Source: Fuerstiella marisgermanici
Lineage (GTDB): Bacteria; Planctomycetota; Planctomycetia; Planctomycetales; Planctomycetaceae
Length of the DNA: 64,000 bases
Assembly: GCF_001983935.1 (NCBI RefSeq)
Contig: NZ_CP017641.1
Coordinates: 1,488,001 to 1,552,000 of the forward strand
Direction of reading: 5' to 3'
Under the pieces are notes generated by a model, which ran no database searches, was not told the DNA's origin, and worked only from the letters and a program-made list of their open reading frames with translations. The position numbers and the translations under genes are program-made. Within the stretch, counting starts at the first letter, position 1. Each line of letters opens with the position of its first letter. This document shows, piece by piece, positions 36,854 through 45,792 of this stretch.

Positions 36854-37141
36854 TCAAAGGGTATCCAGCATGCCATCGTCGTATCTTTCCGCGGCTTCCA
36901 ATCGACCGCAGAGGTCCAGGAGCTGGACCTGTGTTGCACCGCTCTTCATGCGGTTGATGGATCGGCTCACGTCTCCAATCAGGTGCTCCAGATCGAAACG
37001 GTCCATCGGGACGATCTCAATGTCACGACTTGCCTCGCAGGCCTTCAGGGCCTTTTCAATCCGTTCGAACGGATATCCATATCGCATGAGGAGTGAGCGT
37101 TCGTCCGGAGTCAGCTGAAGACCAATTGTCTCTCGCGCCAT
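36854..37141 (-). CDS. Small passenger protein of the IS66 element
   Basis: 95 residues. The ATG overlaps the tnpC stop by one base (TGATG), so translation is coupled. The protein is helical, with LTPDERSLLMRYGYPFERIE near the start and an Arg/Asp-rich middle. I do not recognise a family. Its place inside the inverted repeats shows that it moves with the IS; it could be a regulator or accessory factor. Confidence 0.7.
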   Translation of the reverse strand: MARETIGLQLTPDERSLLMRYGYPFERIEKALKACEASRDIEIVPMDRFDLEHLIGDVSRSINRMKSGATQVQLLDLCGRLEAAERYDDGMLDTL

Positions 37142-38862
37142 CAGCGAAAAGCACCTTTGCTACCGATCAGGGGGCGATGACAAGCTGACTTCGATGCCGT
37201 GTGCGACTCAGCGTCGGAAACGGATTCAACGTTGTCGAGATAATTCCAGGGCATCCAGCGATCAGGAGACCTCGTGACGTCCGCCGCATTGATCTGGAGC
37301 TGATTCAGATAGTCGAACGCATTGGCTCCACTCAACTCGCACGTGTAAATCAGACTCATGTACATGTCGCCGACGCGGGCGCCGTTGCGGGTTTTGTAGA
37401 ACATGGAATTCTTACGATGCAGAATGGCTTTCTTCAACGCACGTTCGCAGAGATTGTTGTCCAGCGGAGCCCCGGCTTTGCGGAGAAATAACGTCAGCGG
37501 CTGCCAGCGTTTGAGCAGATAGTTAATCGCTTCGCCAAGGGCGGAATTCGCTTCGACAAGTTTATCGTCGAGCTGACGCTGCAACCACGCATGCAGATCG
37601 TCCATGGTCGGTTTGCTCTGTGACTGGTGCAGGGCCAGGCGTGCTTCAGCAGACATCTTTGCGTCACGCGCAACTTTATCGTTGTGGTAGATCACCTTGA
37701 AGGCCTCGATCACGTGTCGACATTCTTCGGGAAACCGATCGTGAAGATCCACGAAGTTGCGACGGCCGTGCGCCAGACAGTTCGCGAGGATCGTGTCGAG
37801 TTCTTTGGGCAGATTCCGCGCGAGTCCGTCACACATCTGCACGGGCGCTTCAAGCTGAGCGGCTCGATGCTGCAAAACGTTCGACAGATTTTCGCCGGCA
37901 TGCCGATGGCCACTGAAGAACAGCGCGATGCGCACGCCTGCCAGCGTGGCGACAACGCCTGACGTAAACAGCCCGGTGCGGCTGGGATTGCGATCGTCGT
38001 CTACCGGTGGCGGTGCTTTTCGGGCACGCTGGCCCATCATTTCCAGGATTCGGACGGTCGTATCATCGTTATACAACACTTCGCCCTGCGCGGCCTGGCG
38101 GATGAGTTCGTTGTAAGTCGGAGCGATCAGTGAGGCGGCGGCGTGAATGATGTCCCACTGAGTCGAGGCTGCCAGAGGAACTTCGCAACTCCACTGCAGC
38201 CCCTGAAGGCGGTTGAACGGCAGCCCGCTTCCATACTTCAGCAGCCCGATCATGCTGGCCACCGTATGGTCGTACTTATCGTCGCCAACGCCGTCGGGGA
38301 CCGGTGCCGTGAAGAGCTTTCCGCAAAGGTGGCAGCGTAGCTTCTGCATGCGATAGACGGTCGCGTGCAGCGGTGCCCGACCAACAAAGCGAACCAGCAC
38401 ACCGGGCGGCTTTTCGTAAAGTGTCCCCTGACCACAGTCGGGACAGGCGTTGCCGGCCGAGTGTTCCGGATGCCTAACGTCGATTTGATCGGCACCTGGA
38501 TAATCGTCGGCACTGTACCTGCCATGTCCAGGCGGAGGCTCTGAAGAATCGTCGTTCTGATTGCTCTGAGAATCGGTTGCTGCACCATCCGCGGCGTCAC
38601 CAGCAGACACACTGGGAACCTCTTCGGCATCACCAAGGACGTTCGTCGATTTCTCACTCGTCGCACCAAACATCATTTTGCGAAGACGAGCGATCGTGGT
38701 GTTCTTATTGCCCACGATTTCAAAGAAGCCTCGGTACGATGCAAAGATGTTCCGCATCAACTCCATGTCGTCGTCACACAGCGTATTGGACGCCGCACGC
38801 TGAAGCAGTTCCTCAAACCGTTGTTCTGTCACTTCGATAATGTCCGGTGCTTTGCGAGTCAT
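37141..38862 (-). CDS. IS66-family transposase TnpC
   Basis: 573 residues from ATG 38862. An N-terminal leucine-zipper-like helix is followed by the IS66 zinc-binding region (CPDCGQG and CHLCGKLF), the catalytic core (YNDDTTVRI as first Asp, QMCDGLARN as second, NNLCERALKKAI as Glu) and the C-terminal IS66 segment (SLIYTCELSGANAFDYLNQL). The frame is intact. A longer frame upstream to 39036 lacks family similarity. Confidence 0.95.
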   Translation of the reverse strand: MTRKAPDIIEVTEQRFEELLQRAASNTLCDDDMELMRNIFASYRGFFEIVGNKNTTIARLRKMMFGATSEKSTNVLGDAEEVPSVSAGDAADGAATDSQSNQNDDSSEPPPGHGRYSADDYPGADQIDVRHPEHSAGNACPDCGQGTLYEKPPGVLVRFVGRAPLHATVYRMQKLRCHLCGKLFTAPVPDGVGDDKYDHTVASMIGLLKYGSGLPFNRLQGLQWSCEVPLAASTQWDIIHAAASLIAPTYNELIRQAAQGEVLYNDDTTVRILEMMGQRARKAPPPVDDDRNPSRTGLFTSGVVATLAGVRIALFFSGHRHAGENLSNVLQHRAAQLEAPVQMCDGLARNLPKELDTILANCLAHGRRNFVDLHDRFPEECRHVIEAFKVIYHNDKVARDAKMSAEARLALHQSQSKPTMDDLHAWLQRQLDDKLVEANSALGEAINYLLKRWQPLTLFLRKAGAPLDNNLCERALKKAILHRKNSMFYKTRNGARVGDMYMSLIYTCELSGANAFDYLNQLQINAADVTRSPDRWMPWNYLDNVESVSDAESHTASKSACHRPLIGSKGAFR

Positions 38863-39063
38863 GATTCGGTCGGCTTTCCCTGCCACACGTTCGATCCATC
38901 GAACGCGAATAGAACAGGGATTTGCATCTGGAATCAAGAGCAGTTTTGCACTCGACCTGAATGGCGCAGATTTTTGCAGAGCGACAACGGAATGTTTTCG
39001 AGCGACAGCTCGATTAGCCTGCCGGCCGTCACGCACGAGCGTCGGCTCGCGGGCCGCCCCGCA

Positions 39064-39432
39064 TCAGTGGCGTGGTCCGACCGAACGCCAGTCCGGCGCT
39101 GCCGCCGCTCGATCCGGATTGCCGGCTGAGAACAGAACCGACAACTGATGAGCGGCCAGAGCCCTGGCACTGCTGTTCTCGTCCGGCGCGGATGGCCACC
39201 AGTGGAATCGTCCCTCAGAGAGACGTTTGTGACAAAGCCAGAAACCCTGACCGTCATACACCAGCACTTTGATCGCGGTGCGGCGGCGATTGCGAAAGAC
39301 GAACACCGTCCCTGCGAACGGATCCTGCCCAAGAGCGTCTTTGCAGAGCCGCGCCAGTCCGTCAATTCCCCTGCGAAAATCAGCTGGCTCGACAGCAACC
39401 AGGATCTTCATCTGTGGCGTGATCTGCAGCAT
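39064..39432 (-). CDS. IS66 accessory protein TnpB
   Basis: About 122 residues. ATG 39432 overlaps the tnpA stop by one base. It has the family motif DFRRGIDGLARLCKDALGQDPF, then FVFRNRRRTAIKVLVYDGQGFWL. TnpB is needed for efficient IS66 transposition; its biochemistry is unknown. The C-terminal tail is Ala/Arg-rich and longer than usual. Confidence 0.93.
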   Translation of the reverse strand: MLQITPQMKILVAVEPADFRRGIDGLARLCKDALGQDPFAGTVFVFRNRRRTAIKVLVYDGQGFWLCHKRLSEGRFHWWPSAPDENSSARALAAHQLSVLFSAGNPDRAAAAPDWRSVGPRH

Positions 39433-39827
39433 CACTCACCGCTCCAGAAGCTGCGGCCAAGAGCAACAAGGTCTGGCACTTCACAGCCCCGCAGATGCAC
39501 ACGGAGACTGGCACCCGAGCCGTCTGCGAATTCGACGACACATTCCGTCGAAGCGGTCGGCGATGGAGGCGGAAGTTCGATGAATGCCGGAGCCACCGAA
39601 TCGGATTCGACGTCCTTCGCAGCAACCCGTTTCTTCAGCGAATGATAGTCCAGCTTCAACGCTGAGGACGTGCGACTGAGGCCGTGAGTTTCGACCAGCT
39701 TCACAGCCAGCGACCAGAGCTTAACCGGGATCCGAGCCCCAACCTTCCGTGTCCGTCGCCACGCCTCAAAGCGGTCTCGCCCGCGTGCCAGAGCCTTCGA
39801 AATGTCGCCACGCTTTCGTCCAACCAT
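39432..39827 (-). CDS. IS66 accessory protein TnpA
   Basis: 131 residues from ATG 39827 with GGAGG upstream. A helix-turn-helix-like region (LVETHGLSRTSSALKLDYHSLKKR in part) is followed by a C-terminal segment VVEFADGSGASLRVHLRGCE seen in TnpA proteins of planctomycete IS66 elements. It probably binds DNA and assists TnpC. Confidence 0.85.
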   Translation of the reverse strand: MVGRKRGDISKALARGRDRFEAWRRTRKVGARIPVKLWSLAVKLVETHGLSRTSSALKLDYHSLKKRVAAKDVESDSVAPAFIELPPPSPTASTECVVEFADGSGASLRVHLRGCEVPDLVALGRSFWSGE

Positions 39828-39906
39828 GGTTGTCCTCCCCAAAAAGGAAACCAACCACGGTACCGAGCCCCGGAAATTGCTTCAGGCAGGCTTGCCGGAA
39901 GGACAC

Positions 39907-40082
39907 AAGTTCGGTAGTGACATGTCAAGCAGTATCAACTCGTAGCGGTTTTCAATCGCCGCTTCTAACCCACTAGCATAGGATTTGCATTCGTCAATAC
40001 GCACCTCAGGCCATATGCTTTCGACATAGTCTTTCAGTTGCTCAAGTTTTCGGTCCGCATCTTCTACGATTAGTACTTTCAT
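39907..40082 (-). pseudogene. Stand-alone receiver protein, N-terminal fragment (DtcB-like)
   Basis: ATG 40082 follows the stop of the large kinase-like gene with no gap (TAAATG), so the two were translationally coupled. It carries MKVLIVEDAD with the acidic pocket (E7, D8) and the phosphoacceptor D53 in ELILLDMSLPN. The IS66 insertion separates it from its C-terminal half after codon 58. Restored length is 155 residues, a receiver domain with no output domain. Confidence 0.9.
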
Positions 40083-40929
40083 TTAGTCTGCCTCTAGGAT
40101 CAATCGAGCCGAATTCATTTCAATTGCCACTTTAAACATGCCATCTTTGGAAACACTGCATGCAAGTGAACTGTCGCTTTGACGCAAGTCCTCTTTCAAT
40201 AGCTTTCGAATCTTTGTCAAGCCGGAATTGCCCTCGGTTTGCAGACGCTCCTCCTTGTCCAGTTCAGCTTCTTCGCTCAGTAATACAGCTTGGTCACTGA
40301 GTTGTTCAATATCGACTTGTGAACCGACATCGTTAGATACACTGATCGTGATCGAATTTTTGCCATCGTAGTTCACGACGCAAATCGGGCGAAACTCAGC
40401 TGTCTTTGCATTCTTCACTACATTGTCAAATAGGATCACAAATACCTCAACAAACGCCTTGAACCAATCTCCGTTGAAATGATCTGAAATCAGCGACGTC
40501 TCGGGGCGAAAAATTACACTGGGGTGAAATCTTCTTGCTGTCTTTGTAGCGACGTCGACAACGAGGCTGAGTTGGAACGACTTGATAGACTGACCCGAAG
40601 AACGTGTAAACCACTCCGCAAACATAGCATAGTCTGTTTGTACCTTCGTTCTGCATGATGCGACCGTTGCAGCAAAGTCGGACTTTGCGACTGTGGGCGA
40701 CAAGGCATTAACATGCTCTTCCAGATCGTTAAGCAGAGTCAGTACACGATTCAATAGTTCTCCCTTGATCCGTTCACGTATTTGCTCGAGCAGCTTCTCC
40801 GTGATGGCCCAAAGCACTTCTATTACTTGTTCGACGAGTTCGCTATGGGATTTACATTTCGTTGACGTTGCAAACAATACATCGAGTATCGGTTGTGTGA
40901 TCTGATAGTGCAGCATACCTGTTGGGTAC
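40083..40929 (-). pseudogene. Kinase-like sensor (DtcA-like), fragment 5: C-terminal GHKL ATPase region
   Basis: Last part of the interrupted large gene. It contains a long helical region and a HATPase_c-like domain with an N-box FDNVVKNA near residue 1,050 of the restored protein and a G-box-like GNSGLTKIRKLL near the end. The first G-box is degenerate (SNDVGS). A candidate dimerisation/phosphoacceptor His lies in LEEHVNAL. It joins fragment 4 in frame after removal of the IS66 copy and one GTTGGGTAC. Confidence 0.88.
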
Positions 40930-42500
40930 GTAGCTGTCCATTTCAGCTTGGAGACTGGTCTTTTTCTGTCGGTTAGATTTTGATACGACAGGTGGATGGA
41001 CACGGATGTCAGTCAGATCATCGCTGTGGAAGTGAAGCAGCTTGTGCTTAGCCTGCAGCGTGAGGTTGCGGAGCTGCGGGACGAGAACCGGCGGCTGCGT
41101 GATCGGATTGAAGAGCTCGAAGGTAAGAACCCCACAGAGCGACTCGACGAGGCGTTTTCGGTGACGGCGGAAGAGAGACGCCGCGCTGAAACGGGCCGCC
41201 GAAAAGGTCGCAAAAAACAATCCTCGGCGCGTCGCGGTCGTCGCACAACCGAGCAGAAAGCGGACAACGCCGAACGACGCGAACTCATTCTGCCGGAAGG
41301 TTACAACGTCGCAGAGTGCCGTTTCGTTCGGGAACGTTTCGTCTGGAGAGTGATCAACGGCCAAGCCGTGCAGGTCGTCTATGAAATCTATCACGGCCCC
41401 AACGGCGAGAAATCCGAAATTCCGGGCGTGTGGCCGCGGTCCGAATTCGGCATTGAAGTTCATATCGCGCTGGCTCGCATTGTGACCATCACGGGACTGT
41501 CGATCGACAAGACGTGTGCATTGATTGAATTCTTCTGGAATCTGCCGCTCGGCAAATCCCAGGCGGACGCTCTGTTGAATCAACTGGCACGGCGTTGGGA
41601 ACAGGAATTCGAATCTCTGTGTGACCTGATGGCGTTCAGTGCGATTGTGCATGCAGACGAAACCAGTTGGAGTATCAACAGCGTGTGGGCTTTTTTGTCG
41701 GAGAAGGCGCGCGTGCTGATCTTCGGATGCCGCAAAGACGGCGACACACTGGCTCAGATCCTGTCGAAAGAGTTGTTTGGAGGCGTGCTTGTTTCGGACG
41801 ATGCGGCCGTGTACCGAGGTTTCAGTCACGCACAGAAATGCTGGGCTCACCTGCTGCGGAAGGCCATCCGTCTGACGCTGCTGAAGCCGGACAACGAAGA
41901 GTACCAGCGACTGCTCGACGGCCTGCTGGAAATTTTCTACGCGGCCAAACGCCACGCCGCCGATGGTCGTCTTGGCGATGCCGGTCGTGCGGCGAAGGTC
42001 GATGAACTTGATAACACGCTGGCGGCTCTGCTGGTGCGTTACTGCGCCGAGGATTCCGATGTTCGGGCGGCCGACTTCGGCAAGGATTTTGACAACCTGG
42101 TCTCAGAACTGATTCGGCTGATGACGGAAGAGGAGTTGTTTTGTTTTGTGACAAGCCCGGCCGCGCCAGCAACGAACAACGAAGCGGAACGCAGTCTTCG
42201 CGGCGCGGCCATGGACCGTCGCACAGGTCGAACGAGCAAAACATCGAAGGGAGCCCGTCGCCGCAGCATTCTTACAAGCGTCCTGGAATCGCTGAATCTC
42301 CATCTGAAAACACCAACGCTCAGTTCCGTGGTGGCCGAGGTCATGACGTGGCAGCAGGATGGATTCAGTCTGTTTGATCGACTGAAACTTGAAGTCGGCC
42401 TGACCTCCGCGCCGCCCGGTCAGTCGCGACTGTCCAAACTCGTCCCCGCCAACTGAACACCACACCTCACGCTGCGCACCACGCGGAAATGGACAGCTAC
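40930..42500 (+). mobile_element. IS66-family single-transposase element, copy 1 (1,571 bp)
   Basis: Ends are GTAGCTGTCCATTT and its complement AAATGGACAGCTAC. A 9-bp duplication GTTGGGTAC lies at 40921-40929 and 42501-42509. It has one transposase gene and no tnpA/tnpB, as in the ISBst12 group. It is inserted in the kinase-like gene. An equal-length, nearly identical copy lies inverted at 47227-48797. Confidence 0.95.
40996..42456 (+). CDS. IS66-family transposase (ISBst12-like)
   Basis: 486 residues. An N-terminal coiled coil (LQREVAELRDENRRLRDRI) precedes a basic linker and the catalytic core: HADETSW as first Asp, VSDDAAVYRGF as second, NNEAERSLRGAAMDRRTGR as Glu. The zinc-finger Cys pairs of classical TnpC are absent, as in ISBst12-type enzymes. 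The protein is identical to that of copy 2. Confidence 0.95.
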   Translation: MDTDVSQIIAVEVKQLVLSLQREVAELRDENRRLRDRIEELEGKNPTERLDEAFSVTAEERRRAETGRRKGRKKQSSARRGRRTTEQKADNAERRELILPEGYNVAECRFVRERFVWRVINGQAVQVVYEIYHGPNGEKSEIPGVWPRSEFGIEVHIALARIVTITGLSIDKTCALIEFFWNLPLGKSQADALLNQLARRWEQEFESLCDLMAFSAIVHADETSWSINSVWAFLSEKARVLIFGCRKDGDTLAQILSKELFGGVLVSDDAAVYRGFSHAQKCWAHLLRKAIRLTLLKPDNEEYQRLLDGLLEIFYAAKRHAADGRLGDAGRAAKVDELDNTLAALLVRYCAEDSDVRAADFGKDFDNLVSELIRLMTEEELFCFVTSPAAPATNNEAERSLRGAAMDRRTGRTSKTSKGARRRSILTSVLESLNLHLKTPTLSSVVAEVMTWQQDGFSLFDRLKLEVGLTSAPPGQSRLSKLVPAN

Positions 42501-43123
42501 GTTGGGTACTCAGGGTCTTTGATGCGAATCCACTTGGAGTTGACTTCTTCAACGATTTCGTCCAAGTCACTTGAAAACGCTTTGAAAAGCCTATTTGCCT
42601 TTTCCAATGAGACGTTTCCTAAAGGCTCAAGTCTTTCTAACCAATACTGGTTATCCTGATAAGCTCCATTGGTCTCACGAGTTGCCAAATGATGTAGTTC
42701 GAATTGCCCGCGAACCTGCGAACTGATGTACCCGTGTCTAATGTGAACCGAAATGTACGTGTTTAGCCCGTGCGAAGTATTACCGACAAACTCGTCCCGT
42801 ATTTCCTCCGCGAATTCCCGGAGCAGTTCTGACGAGTAGTCATCTACATAGACAACACTCTTACCCGCCAACTCGATGCCTGTGACTTCAAGTTGTTTGC
42901 GAGCGGCTTGGTTGTTGATCTTCAGGACTCGCTGCAAACGGACAAAGTTTTGTAGACTCTCATCAGACAATGCAGACTGGATGCCTTTCGTGTTGACGAA
43001 AATTCGTCCGGATTCTACTTGCTGTATTGCCTTTCTCAATTGATCTTGTTGCGTGATTTCCGCAATCTCAGCCCTTGCCATACGGCCAAATTTCTCAGCT
43101 GCGTGATGCAATACGTATTGGAG
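42501..43123 (-). pseudogene. Kinase-like sensor (DtcA-like), fragment 4
   Basis: Encodes residues from about 684 of the restored protein. It has a central conserved-looking segment LNTYISVHIRHGYISSQVRG and a helical stretch leading to the kinase region. It is flanked by the IS21 element (duplication TTGGAG) and the IS66 copy 1 element. The frame is open throughout. Confidence 0.85.
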
Positions 43124-43240
43124 TGGAGATCGGCGTGTAAAACGGTCCCACTTCGGCGCGGAAAATGGTCCCACCTGGTGAGTGTTTGACGACCGAGGGC
43201 GTGGTCGTCGTGAGCTTCGTTTTCGCCGTGGCCGCCGCCG

Positions 43241-44122
43241 TCAGTCTTTGGAACCGGGCGGCTGTTTTTGTTTCATCGACTCTTTGAATCGAAAGCTTTC
43301 GCCGTTCATTTCAAAGATCTCAGAATGGTGAGTCAGCCGATCGAGCAGCGCGGCCGTCATGCGTTCTCCCTGGAAGATCTGGCCCCAGTCGCTGAAGGCA
43401 AGGTTGCTGGTGATCAGCAGGCTGCGGCGTTCGTAGCGGTCGGCAAATACCTGGAACAACAGCTCCGCGCCGGCGCGACTGAATGAGAGGTAGCCCAGCT
43501 CATCGACGATCAGGAGGTCGAGTTTATCGAGCCGCTTCAGCATGCGATCCAGGGCGAATTGCTTCTGAGCTTCTTCGAGCTGATTGACAAGCGTTGCTGC
43601 CGTGAAAAACTTCGTCCGCAGTCCGTGTCGACACGCAGCCAGTCCCAGTGAAACCGCGAGATGCGTTTTACCCGTTCCCGGTTGACCCAGCAGGCAGACG
43701 TTACGTCGTGCGGAAATCCATTCGCAGCGAGAAAGCTCCAGCACTTTCTGTTTGTTGACCGATGGTAACGCCGAGAAGTCGTAGCTGTCCAAATCCTTCT
43801 GAACGGGAAACGCCGCCTGTTTGATGCGTGAGTTCAACGCGTTGCTGGAGCGCGCCGCCACTTCCAGTTCCGTCAACCGCAGTAGATAATCCTGGTACGT
43901 CTGATTCGAGTCCGCCGCTTCCCGAGCCAGCTTGTCGAACTCCGCGTTCATCGTGGGCAGTCGCAACTGTCGGAGGTTCGACTTCACCAGCATTTGGTTC
44001 GTGTCGTTCGTTTTTGGAGGCAACTTTGGCTTCTGACCGGTTGACGACGACGGTTTCGCATCCGCCGCAGGCTGCTGGCTGTTCGTTCTTGAATTCACTT
44101 TTTTCTTTGCGGGCATCGTCAT
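43241..44122 (-). CDS. istB: IS21-family AAA+ ATPase IstB
   Basis: 293 residues from ATG 44122, chosen for AAGGAAG upstream. Walker A is LLGQPGTGKTHLAVSL, Walker B LLIVDELGYLSF, sensor SLLITSNLAFSDW, and the family end THHSEIFEMNGESFRFKE. IstB assembles on target DNA and activates IstA. An unusual Lys/Ser/Pro-rich N-terminal extension of about 50 residues overlaps the end of istA. Confidence 0.95.
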   Translation of the reverse strand: MTMPAKKKVNSRTNSQQPAADAKPSSSTGQKPKLPPKTNDTNQMLVKSNLRQLRLPTMNAEFDKLAREAADSNQTYQDYLLRLTELEVAARSSNALNSRIKQAAFPVQKDLDSYDFSALPSVNKQKVLELSRCEWISARRNVCLLGQPGTGKTHLAVSLGLAACRHGLRTKFFTAATLVNQLEEAQKQFALDRMLKRLDKLDLLIVDELGYLSFSRAGAELLFQVFADRYERRSLLITSNLAFSDWGQIFQGERMTAALLDRLTHHSEIFEMNGESFRFKESMKQKQPPGSKD

Positions 44123-45674
44123 CGCTTCCTTGTGTTGACGAACTGAGAAACTGATTGAAATGATCGAGGCTCGGCATCGGAACCTGAACCGACAGCACGT
44201 CCGGTGAAACTCCTTCGTCGTGAAGAGAGTTCGCCGAATGTGTGTCCGTTGAATCGCTGGACGAACTCTGCGAACGCGCGGCCGACTGTTCCACGCGACG
44301 AATGATTCGTTCGGCGTCAGCGCCTTCTGCGCCACGCAGTTGTTCGATGGCCGACTGCACTCGCGGCACCGGATGAGAGGCCAGCAACTGCAGCACGCGA
44401 ACGTACTGACGCACTCCGGCCCGACCACCGTGGCGTGCCTCCAAACGCTCCCTGAGCCGCAAAAATACTGACGGAAGCGTCCAGTTGCGGTACACGTTCG
44501 AATGATCCAGAGCCGCCGGACGTCGTTCGAGCGTCGTCAGGTAATGCAGCGGATCGAGCACCTGGTCGCCCCTCGAATAGCTGCGGACGAGTGTCGCCAC
44601 GACCGCATTCCGATGAACAATCTCCACGCGATCGACATACGCCTTCACGGTCACTGTGTGAAACGCACACTGCCGCGGCACGCTGTAACTGACGTTATCA
44701 AAACGAGCGAACTGATACTTATCCACCTTCGCTTCCTGGCAAACACAAGCGTCGAACGAATACGCGGGCAGCGTTGTCGCGAGGGCCTTCTCTTCTTCGA
44801 AACGAACGCCAATCGTGTCCGTCTGCCGACTACTGACGCGATCAAGTTCTGCAACGCAGCGCTGCCGCAAATAGGCGTTCAGTTCATCGACATCCTTCAC
44901 TCGCGGCACCGGCGTTGACCAGTTGCGTTCGAGTGTCTTCACGCGAATTTCAACAATCGGCTTCTCGTTCCCGCTACGTGGCATGCAGTACAACGGATCA
45001 AACGCGAAGTGACTCGCCAGCGCCGCGTAGCGTTCGTTGATCGTCCGTTCACGTCCTTTCAAAATCGCCGTCGCCACAGTTTTCGGGTTATCCCACCAGA
45101 CTTCCTTCGGCACACATCCAAAGAATCCAAACGCCTGCGACATACCTTCCAGAATCGCTTCGGTCCGCTGAGTCGGCAGAGCAATCGCGAATGGCGCGTT
45201 CGAATACGACCACACCAAAATCAACACGTTGACCTTCTGCCGACCGTCCGGAAAGTCCACAGAAATTTCGCCGAAGTCAGCTTCCACTCGCTGACCGGCC
45301 CCATGATCGAGCGGGATGAATGTCTCAAGCTTCGACACGCGCTGCTTCTTCACAAAGCGACGAACGGCATCGTAGCCGCCTGCGTATTCGTGTTCGTCGC
45401 GAAGTCGCTCAAAGATCCGCATCGCCGTGTGACGCTGCTTCGGCGGAGCCGTTTCATCCAGCGTCAGGATTTCCAGAATCCGATCATGAAACGCACCCAC
45501 CTTCGGGGCCGACTGACGTTCCCGCCGAGGATATTTCCCGGGCTCCGCCTCGTCACCGTTGAGGATTTTTCGGATCTTATGTCGTGAATGATGAAACCGC
45601 CGAGCCATCTCGCGAATGCTCATGCCGTCGCGGTGAGCTCGCCGAATCCGTCCGTAATCGTCCACCGTGAGCAT
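43701..45674 (-). CDS. istA: IS21-family transposase IstA with long C-terminal extension
   Basis: 657 residues from ATG 45674; the family norm is about 500. An N-terminal helix-turn-helix (GMSIREMARRFHHSRHKIRK) precedes the rve core (VEADFGEI and VWWDNPKT as the two Asp) and the C-terminal Mu-type beta domain (FDNVSYSVPRQ). The last 150 or so residues overlap istB by 422 bases and look low-complexity, so the extension may be an out-of-frame reading of istB rather than a selected domain. Confidence 0.92.
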   Translation of the reverse strand: MLTVDDYGRIRRAHRDGMSIREMARRFHHSRHKIRKILNGDEAEPGKYPRRERQSAPKVGAFHDRILEILTLDETAPPKQRHTAMRIFERLRDEHEYAGGYDAVRRFVKKQRVSKLETFIPLDHGAGQRVEADFGEISVDFPDGRQKVNVLILVWSYSNAPFAIALPTQRTEAILEGMSQAFGFFGCVPKEVWWDNPKTVATAILKGRERTINERYAALASHFAFDPLYCMPRSGNEKPIVEIRVKTLERNWSTPVPRVKDVDELNAYLRQRCVAELDRVSSRQTDTIGVRFEEEKALATTLPAYSFDACVCQEAKVDKYQFARFDNVSYSVPRQCAFHTVTVKAYVDRVEIVHRNAVVATLVRSYSRGDQVLDPLHYLTTLERRPAALDHSNVYRNWTLPSVFLRLRERLEARHGGRAGVRQYVRVLQLLASHPVPRVQSAIEQLRGAEGADAERIIRRVEQSAARSQSSSSDSTDTHSANSLHDEGVSPDVLSVQVPMPSLDHFNQFLSSSTQGSDDDARKEKSEFKNEQPAACGGCETVVVNRSEAKVASKNERHEPNAGEVEPPTVATAHDERGVRQAGSGSGGLESDVPGLSTAVDGTGSGGALQQRVELTHQTGGVSRSEGFGQLRLLGVTIGQQTESAGAFSLRMDFRTT

Positions 45675-45792
45675 CCCCGGCCCTCGAAGCCACTGGCAAA
45701 TTCGCCAGTACCTTCGCGAGTCCAATACGGTGGGTCCATTTTACGCGCCGATCAGACCCCCGAAGTGGGTCCGTTTTACACGCCGATCTCCA

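Larger units (their letters stand above)
36740..39906 (-). mobile_element. IS66-family element with tnpA, tnpB, tnpC and a passenger gene (3,167 bp)
   Basis: Terminal repeats GTGTCTTTGCGGTAAGC and GTGTCCTTCCGGCAAGC (one read on each strand) are flanked by the 8-bp duplication AAGTTCGG (36732-36739 and 39907-39914), the size usual for IS66. It interrupts the receiver-domain gene. The four genes run on the minus strand with overlapping or closely spaced ends. Confidence 0.96.
43124..45792 (-). mobile_element. IS21-family insertion sequence (2,669 bp)
   Basis: Ends share TGGAGATCGGCGTGTAAAAC in inverted orientation, with repeated GTGGGACC/GTTTTACACGCC subterminal boxes. A 6-bp duplication TTGGAG lies at 43118-43123 and 45793-45798. 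It carries istA and istB and is inserted in the kinase-like gene between fragments 3 and 4. Confidence 0.95.

Noticed and set aside
40852-41955. Open frame of 367 codons on the minus strand, repeated at 47772-48851
   Set aside because: It lies antisense to the IS66 transposase in both copies. Its repetition reflects only duplication of the IS.
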